Assembly (NCBI GenBank): GCA_045636645.1
Contig: JAZTXX010000020.1
Location: forward strand, 65,116 to 129,115
Origin: Nanosyncoccus sp045636645
GTDB taxonomy: Bacteria; Patescibacteriota; Saccharimonadia; Saccharimonadales; Saccharimonadaceae
Reading direction: 5' to 3'
Length of the DNA: 64,000 bases
The notes under the pieces were generated by a model. It was not told where the DNA came from, did no database searches, and saw only the letters and a program-made list of their open reading frames with translations. Numbering within the stretch: the first letter of the stretch is position 1; each line of letters opens with the position of its first letter. The position numbers and the translations under genes were made by a program. Of this stretch, positions 25,170 to 33,624 are shown one piece after another.

Positions 25170-27407
25170 ATGAGTGGCGAAGATATCCTAAGAGAGAGCG
25201 ATAAAAGAGCCCTTAGTAATACCCAATATATATCAAGGGTTCAAGGGAAAAATACGAAGTTCAAAAAGTCTTCTTCTAATTTGAAGGCTTATGGTGCGGC
25301 AGGGTTTTTGACGCTGATGATTGTGATTGGGGCGCTACTTTTTAGTTCTGGTAATATTGTTCCTTCGGCGATCTCTCAGCGATTAATTGAGGAGACCGAC
25401 GTGCAATATGCTGATGCCGTTGCTGGGAAAGAGTTGGTTTTCCAACAAGCTCTCTATAATGGAGAGGTTCCGGATTTTACTGCTTCCATTCTAAAGAAAA
25501 AGGGGATACTGGTGGGGTATGAGGGTGAGGATGGATTCGTTGAGGCCACTAAGGTTAATGGTGAATTATTACTAAAACTTGATGGTAGGGTTGTTGAGGC
25601 GAAGGATTTTATTAAAGAGATAAAGCAGAATTATACTTTATATGAGGCCTTTAACGAAGCAACTTATTCTCGTGCAGCCTATTACTATGATGAATCAGCG
25701 AAGGATGTTTTTAAGAAGATTGGGACCAACCGAAATAACTATACTGGCTCAAATGATCTCAATGATGTAATGAATAAACTTCTCGGTGAGGGGAGTGATA
25801 TGAATGCGAATACTGTTGTTTTAGTCGAAAAACAAAGAAAAAATGAGCAGACTGGAGAAGTTGAAACCTATTATGAGTATGAGATGCTTGGGGAGAATGC
25901 CCATTCTGATAAGGCTGATGATTTTATTAGGATGGTTGGCGAGAAGAATACCGCTAGTTCATCTGAGGTAGCAACCCTCAATGCCGCGAACTCGTTAAAC
26001 ACCGCCGACACTATCTCGAAAGAGCAGAAGTCTAGTTTGTATTACCTTGGTTTTATGGAGAATATTAGCAAGATGAAGGCTGGGGATGGGAATACTTCCT
26101 CGATTAATGAGGCAATGAATCATATGTTCTATTCGGCTGAGACTGAAGTGGTGGATATTAAGACTGGGGAAGCGAAGAAAGTGACTGGTTCTCCACTAGA
26201 ATCACCAAGCCTCTATGCGTTACTTTCCGGGAATAAGCTTAATATTGATGATGTTGCCGGATATGCATCTGATAGGATCCTTAAACTTACTGAGAATAAA
26301 CTTGGAGTTAGTAGTGATAAGAATATTATTAGCGGGACTATCACATCTTCAACCAGTGAAGCGAAAGGTTCGATTGGGAATTTTACAAAAACCAGAGCAG
26401 CTGGAGCATCACTAGATATCCTTGGTGCTTCTCGGCCAATTATTAATGGTTCATTGGTGGAGAATTCGTATGAGACGATTAAAGGGGTGAAGGCCGGTGA
26501 GTATTTGGTGGAGGGGGCAATAAATGTCGGGAAGGAGCTCGCAAAAAAAAGTGGGGCATCAGCTGGTGATTCATCAGCGGTACTTTCCTATACGAGACTT
26601 AATAATGATATTGTTGCGATGGATGCGGAAATAGACCGAAAGAATCGAAGTCCCTTCGATATTACTTCTAGGAATACTTTCCTTGGTTCGATTATTTATA
26701 ATTTTGCTATCTCCCAGGGAGGAGCCAAAACATCATCAATTCTTTCTGGATTTAAAAATACTATAACAACTGTAGGGAAGTCTATTATTAATCTCCTTCC
26801 TTCAACCTATGCTGATTCAGTGGATGGGTTCCTTGCAACATTTGGTGATTGTAAAACTTATTCATCGATTGGTGCTGTGGGATCAGCTGGTTGTTCACAG
26901 ATAGCTACTTTCGATACAACCACACTTAATGATCCATTTAATGACCAGGGGTTTGTTGACTTTGTGAATAGTAACACCACCCTTAACCCGTCTGGTACAC
27001 GCACTATTAATAAGGGTTCTGCTCTTGCGCACTATATTCTGTATAATGACGAGAGGGAAACACCCCTTGGGGTGACGGATGGGGGAATTCAGGAATCCAT
27101 ATTGAAGGAGTCATCAAGTATTCCTTACAAGACCGATATTCTTGATATGGTTAAGACTTCTCTTAATGTCTCTGAAGATATTAAAAAAATCTCTTCCGGG
27201 GAAGAGTTTGTGAATAGTAGCAAGAATGAGAAGTGGGATTCAACTTATAAGTATGCCCAGCGATATGTGTCTCTTGCTCGCGCAAGTGAGGCAATGAAGC
27301 ATTATTCTGGTGGCTCTACCGCTTATAATAATATTAGGTTCTTTGAGGGAGAAGGAAACCCTGTGGTGGCGTTTCTTAACGAATATTACAAGCTAGCAAA
27401 TAAATAA
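25170..27407 (+). CDS. Large membrane-anchored extracytoplasmic protein, unknown family
   Basis: 745 aa. A basic cytoplasmic N-terminus (1-40) and a single transmembrane helix (~43-64) precede ~680 residues predicted outside the cell, Ser/Thr/Asn-rich with hardly any cysteines (GDCKTYSSIGAVGSAGCS holds both). There is no recognisable enzyme motif. The start has a weak AAAGG 9 nt upstream and a TATAAT at 25139-25144. It sits convergent to recF with 3 nt between stops. The size and topology fit a secretion-system or surface-structure component, but I cannot name one. Confidence 0.6.
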   Translation: MSGEDILRESDKRALSNTQYISRVQGKNTKFKKSSSNLKAYGAAGFLTLMIVIGALLFSSGNIVPSAISQRLIEETDVQYADAVAGKELVFQQALYNGEVPDFTASILKKKGILVGYEGEDGFVEATKVNGELLLKLDGRVVEAKDFIKEIKQNYTLYEAFNEATYSRAAYYYDESAKDVFKKIGTNRNNYTGSNDLNDVMNKLLGEGSDMNANTVVLVEKQRKNEQTGEVETYYEYEMLGENAHSDKADDFIRMVGEKNTASSSEVATLNAANSLNTADTISKEQKSSLYYLGFMENISKMKAGDGNTSSINEAMNHMFYSAETEVVDIKTGEAKKVTGSPLESPSLYALLSGNKLNIDDVAGYASDRILKLTENKLGVSSDKNIISGTITSSTSEAKGSIGNFTKTRAAGASLDILGASRPIINGSLVENSYETIKGVKAGEYLVEGAINVGKELAKKSGASAGDSSAVLSYTRLNNDIVAMDAEIDRKNRSPFDITSRNTFLGSIIYNFAISQGGAKTSSILSGFKNTITTVGKSIINLLPSTYADSVDGFLATFGDCKTYSSIGAVGSAGCSQIATFDTTTLNDPFNDQGFVDFVNSNTTLNPSGTRTINKGSALAHYILYNDERETPLGVTDGGIQESILKESSSIPYKTDILDMVKTSLNVSEDIKKISSGEEFVNSSKNEKWDSTYKYAQRYVSLARASEAMKHYSGGSTAYNNIRFFEGEGNPVVAFLNEYYKLANK

Positions 27408-27410
27408 CAA

Positions 27411-28415
27411 TTATTCTTCTTCGATTGATTCTACACTCGTAATGATTACTTGGTTATCTTTAAAATTCTGAATAAGGCTTCTTCTCCTTGTTTCATCTAG
27501 TTCTGAGAAGACGTCGTCTAGGAGGATTAGGGGTTTCTGGTGGAGTTTCTGGTTGGTTAACTCTGCTTCAATAAACTTCAAGGCTAGGATTATTGAACGG
27601 ATTTCACCCCTTGACGCTGAGCCGTCGGCTGGTTTATTATTAAATTCGAATATATAATCATCTCGGTGAACCCCAAATGACGTGTGACCAAGATAAGAAT
27701 CTTTTTCAAAATTAACCTCTAACTTCTTTAAGTATTCATCACTTGTGAGGTTATCGATATCTGTTTTGTAAACTATTTCTACTTTATCCTGGTTTTTTGC
27801 GATTGATTGGTATGTTGGAGTTAGTTTAGTGTTGATTTCTTCAATAAATTGCCTTCTTGACCCTGAAAGCTCTGCTCCATATTTCGCTAGGATGATATTC
27901 CACGAAAATAGGGCTTCTTTTTTTAGGAAATCATTTTTCAGTAATTCATTTCGTTGTTTTAGTGCCTTCTCATATTTAGAGAGATTAGAAGCGTAGGTCT
28001 CATCAAATTGACTAAAAATCCGGTCAAAATAGTCTCTTCTTCGCCCAGGTGAGTGGCTAATAAGATTTAGATCTGATGGTTGAAAGAGGATAACTGGGTA
28101 TTTATTCTTATGTGGGAGGCGCTTTGTTTTTTTGTCCAATATAGTGTATGTTTTGTTTTTACCATCATATGTCGCAGTGATTTGTTCACCACTTACAAAT
28201 TGAAGTTCTATTCGATAAAAATCGGTATCCCTCTTAATAATTTCGGGGTCGGTAGCACGGAAGCTTTTACCCCTAGTTAAGATATATATTGCTTCAAGTA
28301 CCGAGGTTTTGCCACATCCATTTTCACCTAGGATTAATGATGTCTCATTAGTACATTCTAGGGAGTAGTTTGTGTGGTTTCTGAAATTTATTAGCTTAAT
28401 TGACTTGATAATCAT
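27411..28415 (-). CDS. recF: RecF DNA repair and replication protein
   Basis: 334 aa SMC-like ATPase: Walker A GENGCGKTS (~29-37), signature region RGEIRSIILALK, Walker B ILLDDVFSELD near the C-terminus. RecF loads RecA at gaps with RecO and RecR. It overlaps dnaN (TAATG), the canonical dnaA-dnaN-recF order. Confidence 0.95.
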   Translation of the reverse strand: MIIKSIKLINFRNHTNYSLECTNETSLILGENGCGKTSVLEAIYILTRGKSFRATDPEIIKRDTDFYRIELQFVSGEQITATYDGKNKTYTILDKKTKRLPHKNKYPVILFQPSDLNLISHSPGRRRDYFDRIFSQFDETYASNLSKYEKALKQRNELLKNDFLKKEALFSWNIILAKYGAELSGSRRQFIEEINTKLTPTYQSIAKNQDKVEIVYKTDIDNLTSDEYLKKLEVNFEKDSYLGHTSFGVHRDDYIFEFNNKPADGSASRGEIRSIILALKFIEAELTNQKLHQKPLILLDDVFSELDETRRRSLIQNFKDNQVIITSVESIEEE

Positions 28416-29515
28416 TATGAATTAAGTGGCATTATGATATGTGTGTAGTTATGATTCTTCTTATTACGGATTACTACTGGGGCTATCCGATCGGAAAACT
28501 TTATTTCTAATTCTTTTTCGTCTAGAGCGTTAAGAGCATCAAGGAGAAAACGGGAGTTTAAATTAATCTTGCCAGCCTTCTCTATAGTGGTCTCTATCTT
28601 GGAATCATTTTCACCAAATTCGTTTGCGATCGACTTTACAGAGAAAGTGTCTGGGGTAATCGTCTCACAAATAATTGATCCTCCAACCGAGCGTGCGAAG
28701 AGGGCTGCTAGTTTAGTCACCCTAGTTAATTCTTCACGATTAAGTATGGCTTCAATATTACTATCCTTTGGGATTAGTTTCTGGTAGTCTGGGAAACTAG
28801 CGTCGATTAGTTTAGAGATAATTTCTACTTCACCTAGACGGAAGCGGACTAAGTCTTCATTGAAGGATATCTCTACTTCCTCAACGTCATCACTAATTGA
28901 ACGGAGAACCTCTTGAAGGGAAGAGGCTGGAACTATTGCTTTCACCTCACTCTCTACTTTATCTATAAGCTTCTTCTCGGCGAGACGATAACCATCGGTG
29001 GCTGCGATTGCTAGGGTGTTATCTGATGTATTAAAATATACACCGGTCAAAGCGGGGCGGGTGAGGTCATTGGAGCTTGCGATAATTACTTGTCCAATAC
29101 TTGTCTTGAACTCATCTACGCCTATTTTATAGATTACAGCTTTCTTTTCGTTTATTTCTGGGAGTTCCGGGAAATCGTCTGCGAGGGCGCCATTGATGGT
29201 TGAAGAATATTTACCAGCCTTAATGGTTACTTTGGTATCTTTTGAGGTTATTTCAATCTTCTCGCCTTTGGGGAGATTCGAGATAAATTCTGCGAGGAGT
29301 TTTGCTGGTACAGTCACAACACCATCTTCGGAACTAGATACCGGTAGGAAATCTTCGATAGCCATGTCTAGATTAGTAGTGATTAGTGAGACTTTCTTCT
29401 TATCTACTCTAATTAGTACATTATTTAAGATTGGAAGAGTGACTTTACCAATCGCTATCCTACTTACATTGTTTAAGGCTTTACTTAGTTTTTCCTGAGT
29501 GACTGTTATTTTCAT
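28415..29515 (-). CDS. dnaN: DNA polymerase III beta sliding clamp
   Basis: 366 aa, with the three-fold clamp topology. N-terminal MKITVTQEKLSKALNNVSR, ATDGYRLAEKK in domain 2, and a C-terminal HIIMPLNS that ends the clamp as in E. coli (PMRL type). An SD (GAAAGGA) precedes the ATG. It follows dnaA across the AT-rich intergenic region. Confidence 0.97.
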   Translation of the reverse strand: MKITVTQEKLSKALNNVSRIAIGKVTLPILNNVLIRVDKKKVSLITTNLDMAIEDFLPVSSSEDGVVTVPAKLLAEFISNLPKGEKIEITSKDTKVTIKAGKYSSTINGALADDFPELPEINEKKAVIYKIGVDEFKTSIGQVIIASSNDLTRPALTGVYFNTSDNTLAIAATDGYRLAEKKLIDKVESEVKAIVPASSLQEVLRSISDDVEEVEISFNEDLVRFRLGEVEIISKLIDASFPDYQKLIPKDSNIEAILNREELTRVTKLAALFARSVGGSIICETITPDTFSVKSIANEFGENDSKIETTIEKAGKINLNSRFLLDALNALDEKELEIKFSDRIAPVVIRNKKNHNYTHIIMPLNS

Positions 29516-29776
29516 TTAGATCCTTTCTATTATTAATTACTAATAAATATATTTATTGTAGTTGTAGTAGGGTATGTGGAATAGTGGAAAAAATTGCTTA
29601 GATTTAGGGGTGAAATAGTTGTTGAAAAGTTGGTGAATATTGAAGGAAAATATTGTTGAAAAGTGGATAACTTACATATATTTACACGATTGATGAATTT
29701 TACACAAATTTTTACAACTTTATTACACTGGGTTTTACATAGAGTTTTACACTGGTTTTCCACAAAATAGATATTA
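29516..29776. other. Origin-type AT-rich region between dnaA and dnaN with DnaA boxes
   Basis: 261 nt without a gene. Matches to the TTWTNCACA consensus at 29698-29706 (TTTTACACA) and 29756-29764 (TTTTCCACA), with near matches at 29583-29591 (AGTGGAAAA reversed), 29662-29670 (AGTGGATAA reversed) and around 29745. A TAG-rich stretch (GTAGTTGTAGTAG near 29558) recalls a DnaA-trio element. Together with the 31157-31386 region this gives a bipartite origin around dnaA. Confidence 0.72.
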
Positions 29777-31156
29777 TTAACCATAGATTTTTTCCTTAAT
29801 TTCTTCAATCTGGTCGCGTAGGTTGAAATCTAGCTTAAGGGACTTAGTGATTTTCTTTATACCATGCATTACTGTAGTGTGATCTTTAACTCCTACTTCA
29901 TTTGCTATTTTGGGTGTGCTTAGACTTAATTCGGTTGATAATAAGTACATAGCAACTTGGCGGGCCTGCATAATATTAGAGACACGGGATTTGCTTTTTA
30001 GTTCTGCCGGGGTGAGTTGGTAGTATTTAGCGACTCTATCGACAATTTGCTTTGAGGTGGTTGGGCGAAGTTTTGATGTCTTATTGACATTAATTGAACC
30101 ATTGTTAATTAATTCAAGGGGGGTGAGACCGCGAACTTCAGACATTAGGAGTATGGTTGAAAATTCACCTTCAAGGTCACGAATGTTTGTGTTAACATTT
30201 TCGGCGATATATTCAATCGCTTCTTGCTCTATTTCGGCACCTAATTGCTCTGCTTTAGCTCTAAGAATCGCACATTTGTCTTCGAATTTAGGGAGCTGGA
30301 GGTCAAAAGCACCAGCCCAAGTGAGGCGGGATGCGAGGCGCTCATCTACAGTTTTAATTTGTGAGGGGAGTCGATCAGAGGTGACAATGATTTGTTTATT
30401 AAGTTGATAGAGATCATTGAAGATGTTGAAGAATTCTTCCTGTGATTTCTCTTTATTAACAATTAGTTGGAAATCGTCAATGATTAGGCAATCTAGTTTC
30501 TGGAATTTACGATTAAATTCTTTACCTTTACCACTCTGGATTGCGTCAATGAAGTCAGAATAGAAATGAGAGATTGGAGTGTAGAAAACTTTAAGGTTGG
30601 GGTTGTTTTTAAGAAGCTCGTTGCCGATTGCTTGAACTAAATGGGTCTTACCGAGACCTGGGCCCCCATAGAGGAAGAAGGGGTTGTAGCGGGAACCTGG
30701 GGCACTGATGATGTTTTTTGCGGCTGAGACAGCGAGGTCGTTATTGGAACCTATTACAAAATTATCTAAGGTATATTTGGGATTAAGCCCATTCTCGGAT
30801 GAGGATGAGGGGAGTTTAGATTTCTCTGATTTAATAGTGTTCCTAGTGGTGCGGAGGTGATCTTTAAGACTCACTTCACCCTTCGTGACCTCGCGAGGGC
30901 GAATTTTAGGTTTTGAATTGGATTTTACCTCAAATGATATATTATTAACTTTAATATTATTGTTTTCTAGGGAGTTCTTAATGATGTCGTAGTAACGGTT
31001 GCGGAGTTGCTTGATATAGAAAGTGTTTTTGACGTTAATCACGATATTGCCATCCTTGGCGGAGGCGAGGGAAGTATCCTGGAACCAAGTGGAAAAATTG
31101 GCTGATGAGATTTGCTGTTCTATCTCAGCTAAGGCGTTTTTCCAGACATCATACAT
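29777..31156 (-). CDS. dnaA: Chromosomal replication initiator DnaA
   Basis: 459 aa from the ATG at 31156, chosen because AAGGAGG lies 9 nt upstream. Domain I ~1-75; domain III AAA+ with Walker A GGPGLGKTH and Walker B LIIDDF; domain IV with the DnaA signature VGVKDHTTVMHGI near the C-terminus. The upstream region carries an extended -10 TGA-TATAAT (31182-31187, minus strand) and a DnaA box at 31203-31211 near the -35 position, suggesting autoregulation. Confidence 0.98.
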   Translation of the reverse strand: MYDVWKNALAEIEQQISSANFSTWFQDTSLASAKDGNIVINVKNTFYIKQLRNRYYDIIKNSLENNNIKVNNISFEVKSNSKPKIRPREVTKGEVSLKDHLRTTRNTIKSEKSKLPSSSSENGLNPKYTLDNFVIGSNNDLAVSAAKNIISAPGSRYNPFFLYGGPGLGKTHLVQAIGNELLKNNPNLKVFYTPISHFYSDFIDAIQSGKGKEFNRKFQKLDCLIIDDFQLIVNKEKSQEEFFNIFNDLYQLNKQIIVTSDRLPSQIKTVDERLASRLTWAGAFDLQLPKFEDKCAILRAKAEQLGAEIEQEAIEYIAENVNTNIRDLEGEFSTILLMSEVRGLTPLELINNGSINVNKTSKLRPTTSKQIVDRVAKYYQLTPAELKSKSRVSNIMQARQVAMYLLSTELSLSTPKIANEVGVKDHTTVMHGIKKITKSLKLDFNLRDQIEEIKEKIYG

Positions 31157-31386
31157 TGTGTTTAACCTCCTTCGTGAAGCTATTATATCATAGAATGAGG
31201 AGTTTTCCACAGGAAATGAAGGGAAAATTAAATATGTTATAATATGGAATTAGTTTATAGAGGGGATATTTTCCACAAAATCATCTTCAACCCTAAAAGT
31301 CTTGTGGAAAACACCTTGAAAATTGTGGAAAAATGATGTATACTATATAAGAATTTGAAAATTTTTAAAGTTTAAGGGAAATAATT
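31157..31386. other. Origin region between dnaA and rpmH, four DnaA boxes
   Basis: Four exact TTTTCCACA boxes: plus orientation at 31203-31211 and 31269-31277, reversed at 31303-31311 and 31324-31332. The last lies inside the spacer of the rpmH promoter (TTGAAA 31316-31321, 17 nt, TATACT 31339-31344). The strand switch of coding direction occurs here. This and the dnaA-dnaN gap form the chromosome origin. Confidence 0.85.
31316..31344 (+). promoter_or_regulatory. rpmH promoter TTGAAA-17-TATACT overlapping a DnaA box
   Basis: Near-consensus elements with a 17-nt spacer; the reversed DnaA box at 31324-31332 sits in the spacer, so DnaA binding could repress or modulate rpmH. Confidence 0.75.
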
Positions 31387-31524
31387 ATGCCAAAACGAAC
31401 ATATCAGCCACACAAGAGGCAACGCAAATCTGAGCATGGTTTTATGAAGAGGAACGCTACTAAGAGTGGCCGCAAGGTTTTAGCTCGCCGACGTTTGAAA
31501 GGTCGTGCACGCTTGTCTGCTTAA
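31387..31524 (+). CDS. rpmH: Ribosomal protein bL34
   Basis: 45 aa, Arg/Lys-rich: MPKRTYQPHKRQRKSEHG, then FMKRNATKSGRKVL and the end KGRARLSA. This is the bL34 consensus at normal length. AAGGGA lies 7 nt before the ATG. It is the first gene of the canonical rpmH-rnpA-yidC-jag cluster. Confidence 0.98.
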   Translation: MPKRTYQPHKRQRKSEHGFMKRNATKSGRKVLARRRLKGRARLSA

Positions 31525-31534
31525 GGATAAATGG

Positions 31535-31550
31535 AGCCCCGCAAGGGGCT
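31535..31550 (+). terminator. Short hairpin after rpmH
   Basis: AGCCCC/GGGGCT stem with a GCAA tetraloop followed by TATTT. The T run is weak, so it may be a partial terminator or a processing stem between rpmH and rnpA, which has its own -10. Confidence 0.5.
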
Positions 31551-31572
31551 TATTTAGTATATAATATATTGT

Positions 31573-31932
31573 ATGTTAAGTAAGAAGTATCGGTTTCATT
31601 CGCGTGGTGGGGTGAGGTATGTCTATCAACACGGTAAGACTATAAGAAGCGCTAAAATGTCGCTGGTTTTTACTCCTAATTCTAGGGGGTTCACGAGGAT
31701 GGCTGTGGTTGTATCTAAGAAGGTAGAGAAGACTGCGGTGGGGAGGAATAGGATTAGGCGGAGAATATATGAGGCCCTGAGGGTTAATTTTGATCTTATT
31801 CCCAAGAAGACTGATTATGTGTTTGTGGTGTACTCTAAGGACGTTTTAAAGTGGAAATTTAACGAACTTGAGGAGACTCTCGGAAAGCTAGTGGAAGAGA
31901 GTAAAGTGTGTTATAATAAACAGAATGGATAA
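31573..31932 (+). CDS. rnpA: RNase P protein component
   Basis: 119 aa. RnpA signature region GRNRIRRRIYEALR (~58-71, the RNR motif) and N-terminal LSKKYRFHSRGGVRYVYQHG. It assists the RNase P ribozyme in 5' maturation of pre-tRNAs. The start lies 7 nt after TATAAT (31560-31565) with no SD, so it is leaderless. It overlaps yidC by 8 nt. Confidence 0.96.
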   Translation: MLSKKYRFHSRGGVRYVYQHGKTIRSAKMSLVFTPNSRGFTRMAVVVSKKVEKTAVGRNRIRRRIYEALRVNFDLIPKKTDYVFVVYSKDVLKWKFNELEETLGKLVEESKVCYNKQNG

Positions 31933-33049
31933 AAAGAGTGTGAAAAAATATATCTATTGGACGATTTTTATTCTTTTTGTGATTGGTTCAATTGTGGCTG
32001 GGAATATTAAGGGTTATTTTGGTCCGTTTGCACTACTTGATGTTATAGTGATTCAACCGATTGTGAATATCTTATTTGTGATATTTAATCTGGTGCATGA
32101 TTTTGGCTTGGCGATTATTATATTCACGGTGATTGTGAAGCTTTGTATGCTTCCTTTGTCAAAGAAACAACTCAGGCAGACGAGGTTGATTAGGAAGCTT
32201 CAACCGGAGCTTACAAAAATTAAGAAGAATTGTAACGGTAATAAGCAGTTAGAGTCTCTACAGACGATGGATCTGTATAAGCGGTATAATGTGAAGCCGT
32301 TCGCGTCGATTCTTACTTTAATGGTTCAGCTTCCGATTTTTATTGCTATCTTCTCGGCTATTCGGGTGATTGCGACTCCTATGCCAGCGGATAATTTGAT
32401 GAATCGGGCATACGAGATTGTGGCGTATGAGGGGTCGGAGATTAGGGAATTAAGGGATAAGCAGGCTGTGTATCTGGAGGATCTCACCAATAAGGATATT
32501 CCTGTTGAAGAGAAGGTAAGCTATGATTTCTATCCGATGCTCTTTGGGGTGATTAGGCTTGATGTGAGGGCGAGTGAAGTGTTTAGTAACTTCTCGTGGA
32601 GTGCACTGTTTATCCTTGCCTGCGCGGTATTTGCGTCGGTGATACAATATTTGGTGACGAAGCAGCAGATGTCTTCCGGTAAATCAGAGAAGAAAAAGAA
32701 ATTCCGTGATATCTTAAATGAGGCAAAGGAAGGGAAGGAAGTCGACCAGTCGGATATTTCTGGTCTTGCGACCGGCCAGATGTCTACAATGATGCCTATA
32801 ATGATGTTCCTAATTATGTTTAATTTGAATGGTGCGTTGGCTTTCTATTATTTCCTCAGTAATATTATTACTGTGTTCCAGCAGAAGGTTATATTCAAGG
32901 GGATTAGTCGCGAGATTGACGACGCGACTGATAAAGCTGTCTTAAAAGAACTAAAGAAAATCCAAGAGGCCGAAGTGGTCGAAAATAAAAAAACAGGAAC
33001 AAAAATTACCCGTATCTCCGCTCGTGATACTAAAAAGAAAAGGAGATAA
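31925..33049 (+). CDS. yidC: YidC/Oxa1 membrane protein insertase
   Basis: 374 aa. The first helix (~11-31) may be a signal anchor. The conserved five-helix core begins with DVIVIQPIVNILFVI and includes the cytoplasmic hairpin with KKQLRQTRLIRKLQPEL, the PFASILTLMVQLPIFIAIF helix and a late NGALAFYYFLSNI helix. A ~35-residue extracellular or cytoplasmic insertion lies between helices. The basic C-terminal tail (KKTGTKITRISARDTKKKRR) is typical of ribosome contact. Confidence 0.95.
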   Translation: MDKKSVKKYIYWTIFILFVIGSIVAGNIKGYFGPFALLDVIVIQPIVNILFVIFNLVHDFGLAIIIFTVIVKLCMLPLSKKQLRQTRLIRKLQPELTKIKKNCNGNKQLESLQTMDLYKRYNVKPFASILTLMVQLPIFIAIFSAIRVIATPMPADNLMNRAYEIVAYEGSEIRELRDKQAVYLEDLTNKDIPVEEKVSYDFYPMLFGVIRLDVRASEVFSNFSWSALFILACAVFASVIQYLVTKQQMSSGKSEKKKKFRDILNEAKEGKEVDQSDISGLATGQMSTMMPIMMFLIMFNLNGALAFYYFLSNIITVFQQKVIFKGISREIDDATDKAVLKELKKIQEAEVVENKKTGTKITRISARDTKKKRR

Positions 33050-33054
33050 TAATT

Positions 33055-33516
33055 ATGAATAAAGATGAATCAATCCGTTTTGCGGCAAGATACCTTGAGG
33101 ATTTACTGAGTTTCTTTGGAATCAATGTGGCGGTCACTTCTACGATTGATGACGAGGTGATTCAGTTGTCTGTTCCTTCTACGTCTCTTAATTCACTTCT
33201 GATTGGTAGAAACGCTGATAATCTTAGGGCCTTACAACACATCGTTTCGATGGCTCTCGTCTCGAAGGAAGCAGAAGTTACTAGGGTTAGTGTAGATGTG
33301 GCGAACTATAAGCGCCAGAGGGCTGATAGGATTGCTGATAAGGCTGAAGGATGGATTAGTAAAGTGAGAAACACTGGTCAGTCGATGGAGATTAATCTTA
33401 ACGCGGCAGATAGAAGAGTGGTTCACAAGATTGCTTCGGATTATTCTGATATTGAGACTCATTCAGAGGGTGAGGGAAGAGAACGGAAGCTGATTATTAG
33501 TAAGAAAGAGCAGTAA
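33055..33516 (+). CDS. jag: KhpB/Jag-type RNA-binding protein (KH + R3H)
   Basis: 153 aa. KH domain with the GRNADNLRALQHIV segment (a GxxG-like loop, IGRNADN) and C-terminal R3H domain with NAADRRVVHKIASDY. The N-terminal Jag-N domain of firmicute proteins is absent, a common short form. SD AAAAGGAG precedes the ATG. It follows yidC by 5 nt. Confidence 0.93.
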   Translation: MNKDESIRFAARYLEDLLSFFGINVAVTSTIDDEVIQLSVPSTSLNSLLIGRNADNLRALQHIVSMALVSKEAEVTRVSVDVANYKRQRADRIADKAEGWISKVRNTGQSMEINLNAADRRVVHKIASDYSDIETHSEGEGRERKLIISKKEQ

Positions 33517-33527
33517 ATCTAAAATTC

Positions 33528-33552
33528 AAGGAGCCTTTAGGGGCTCCTTTTT
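33528..33552 (+). terminator. Terminator of the rpmH-rnpA-yidC-jag cluster
   Basis: AAGGAGCC pairs with GGCTCCTT around a TTTAGG loop, followed by a T run. It lies 12 nt after the jag stop. Confidence 0.9.
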
Positions 33553-33624
33553 GATTATTTGTGACTGGGGTGATTAGTGTCTGGAGGGAGTTAGAAGGTG
33601 AGCCATAAGGGTCTCGAAGGGTGA

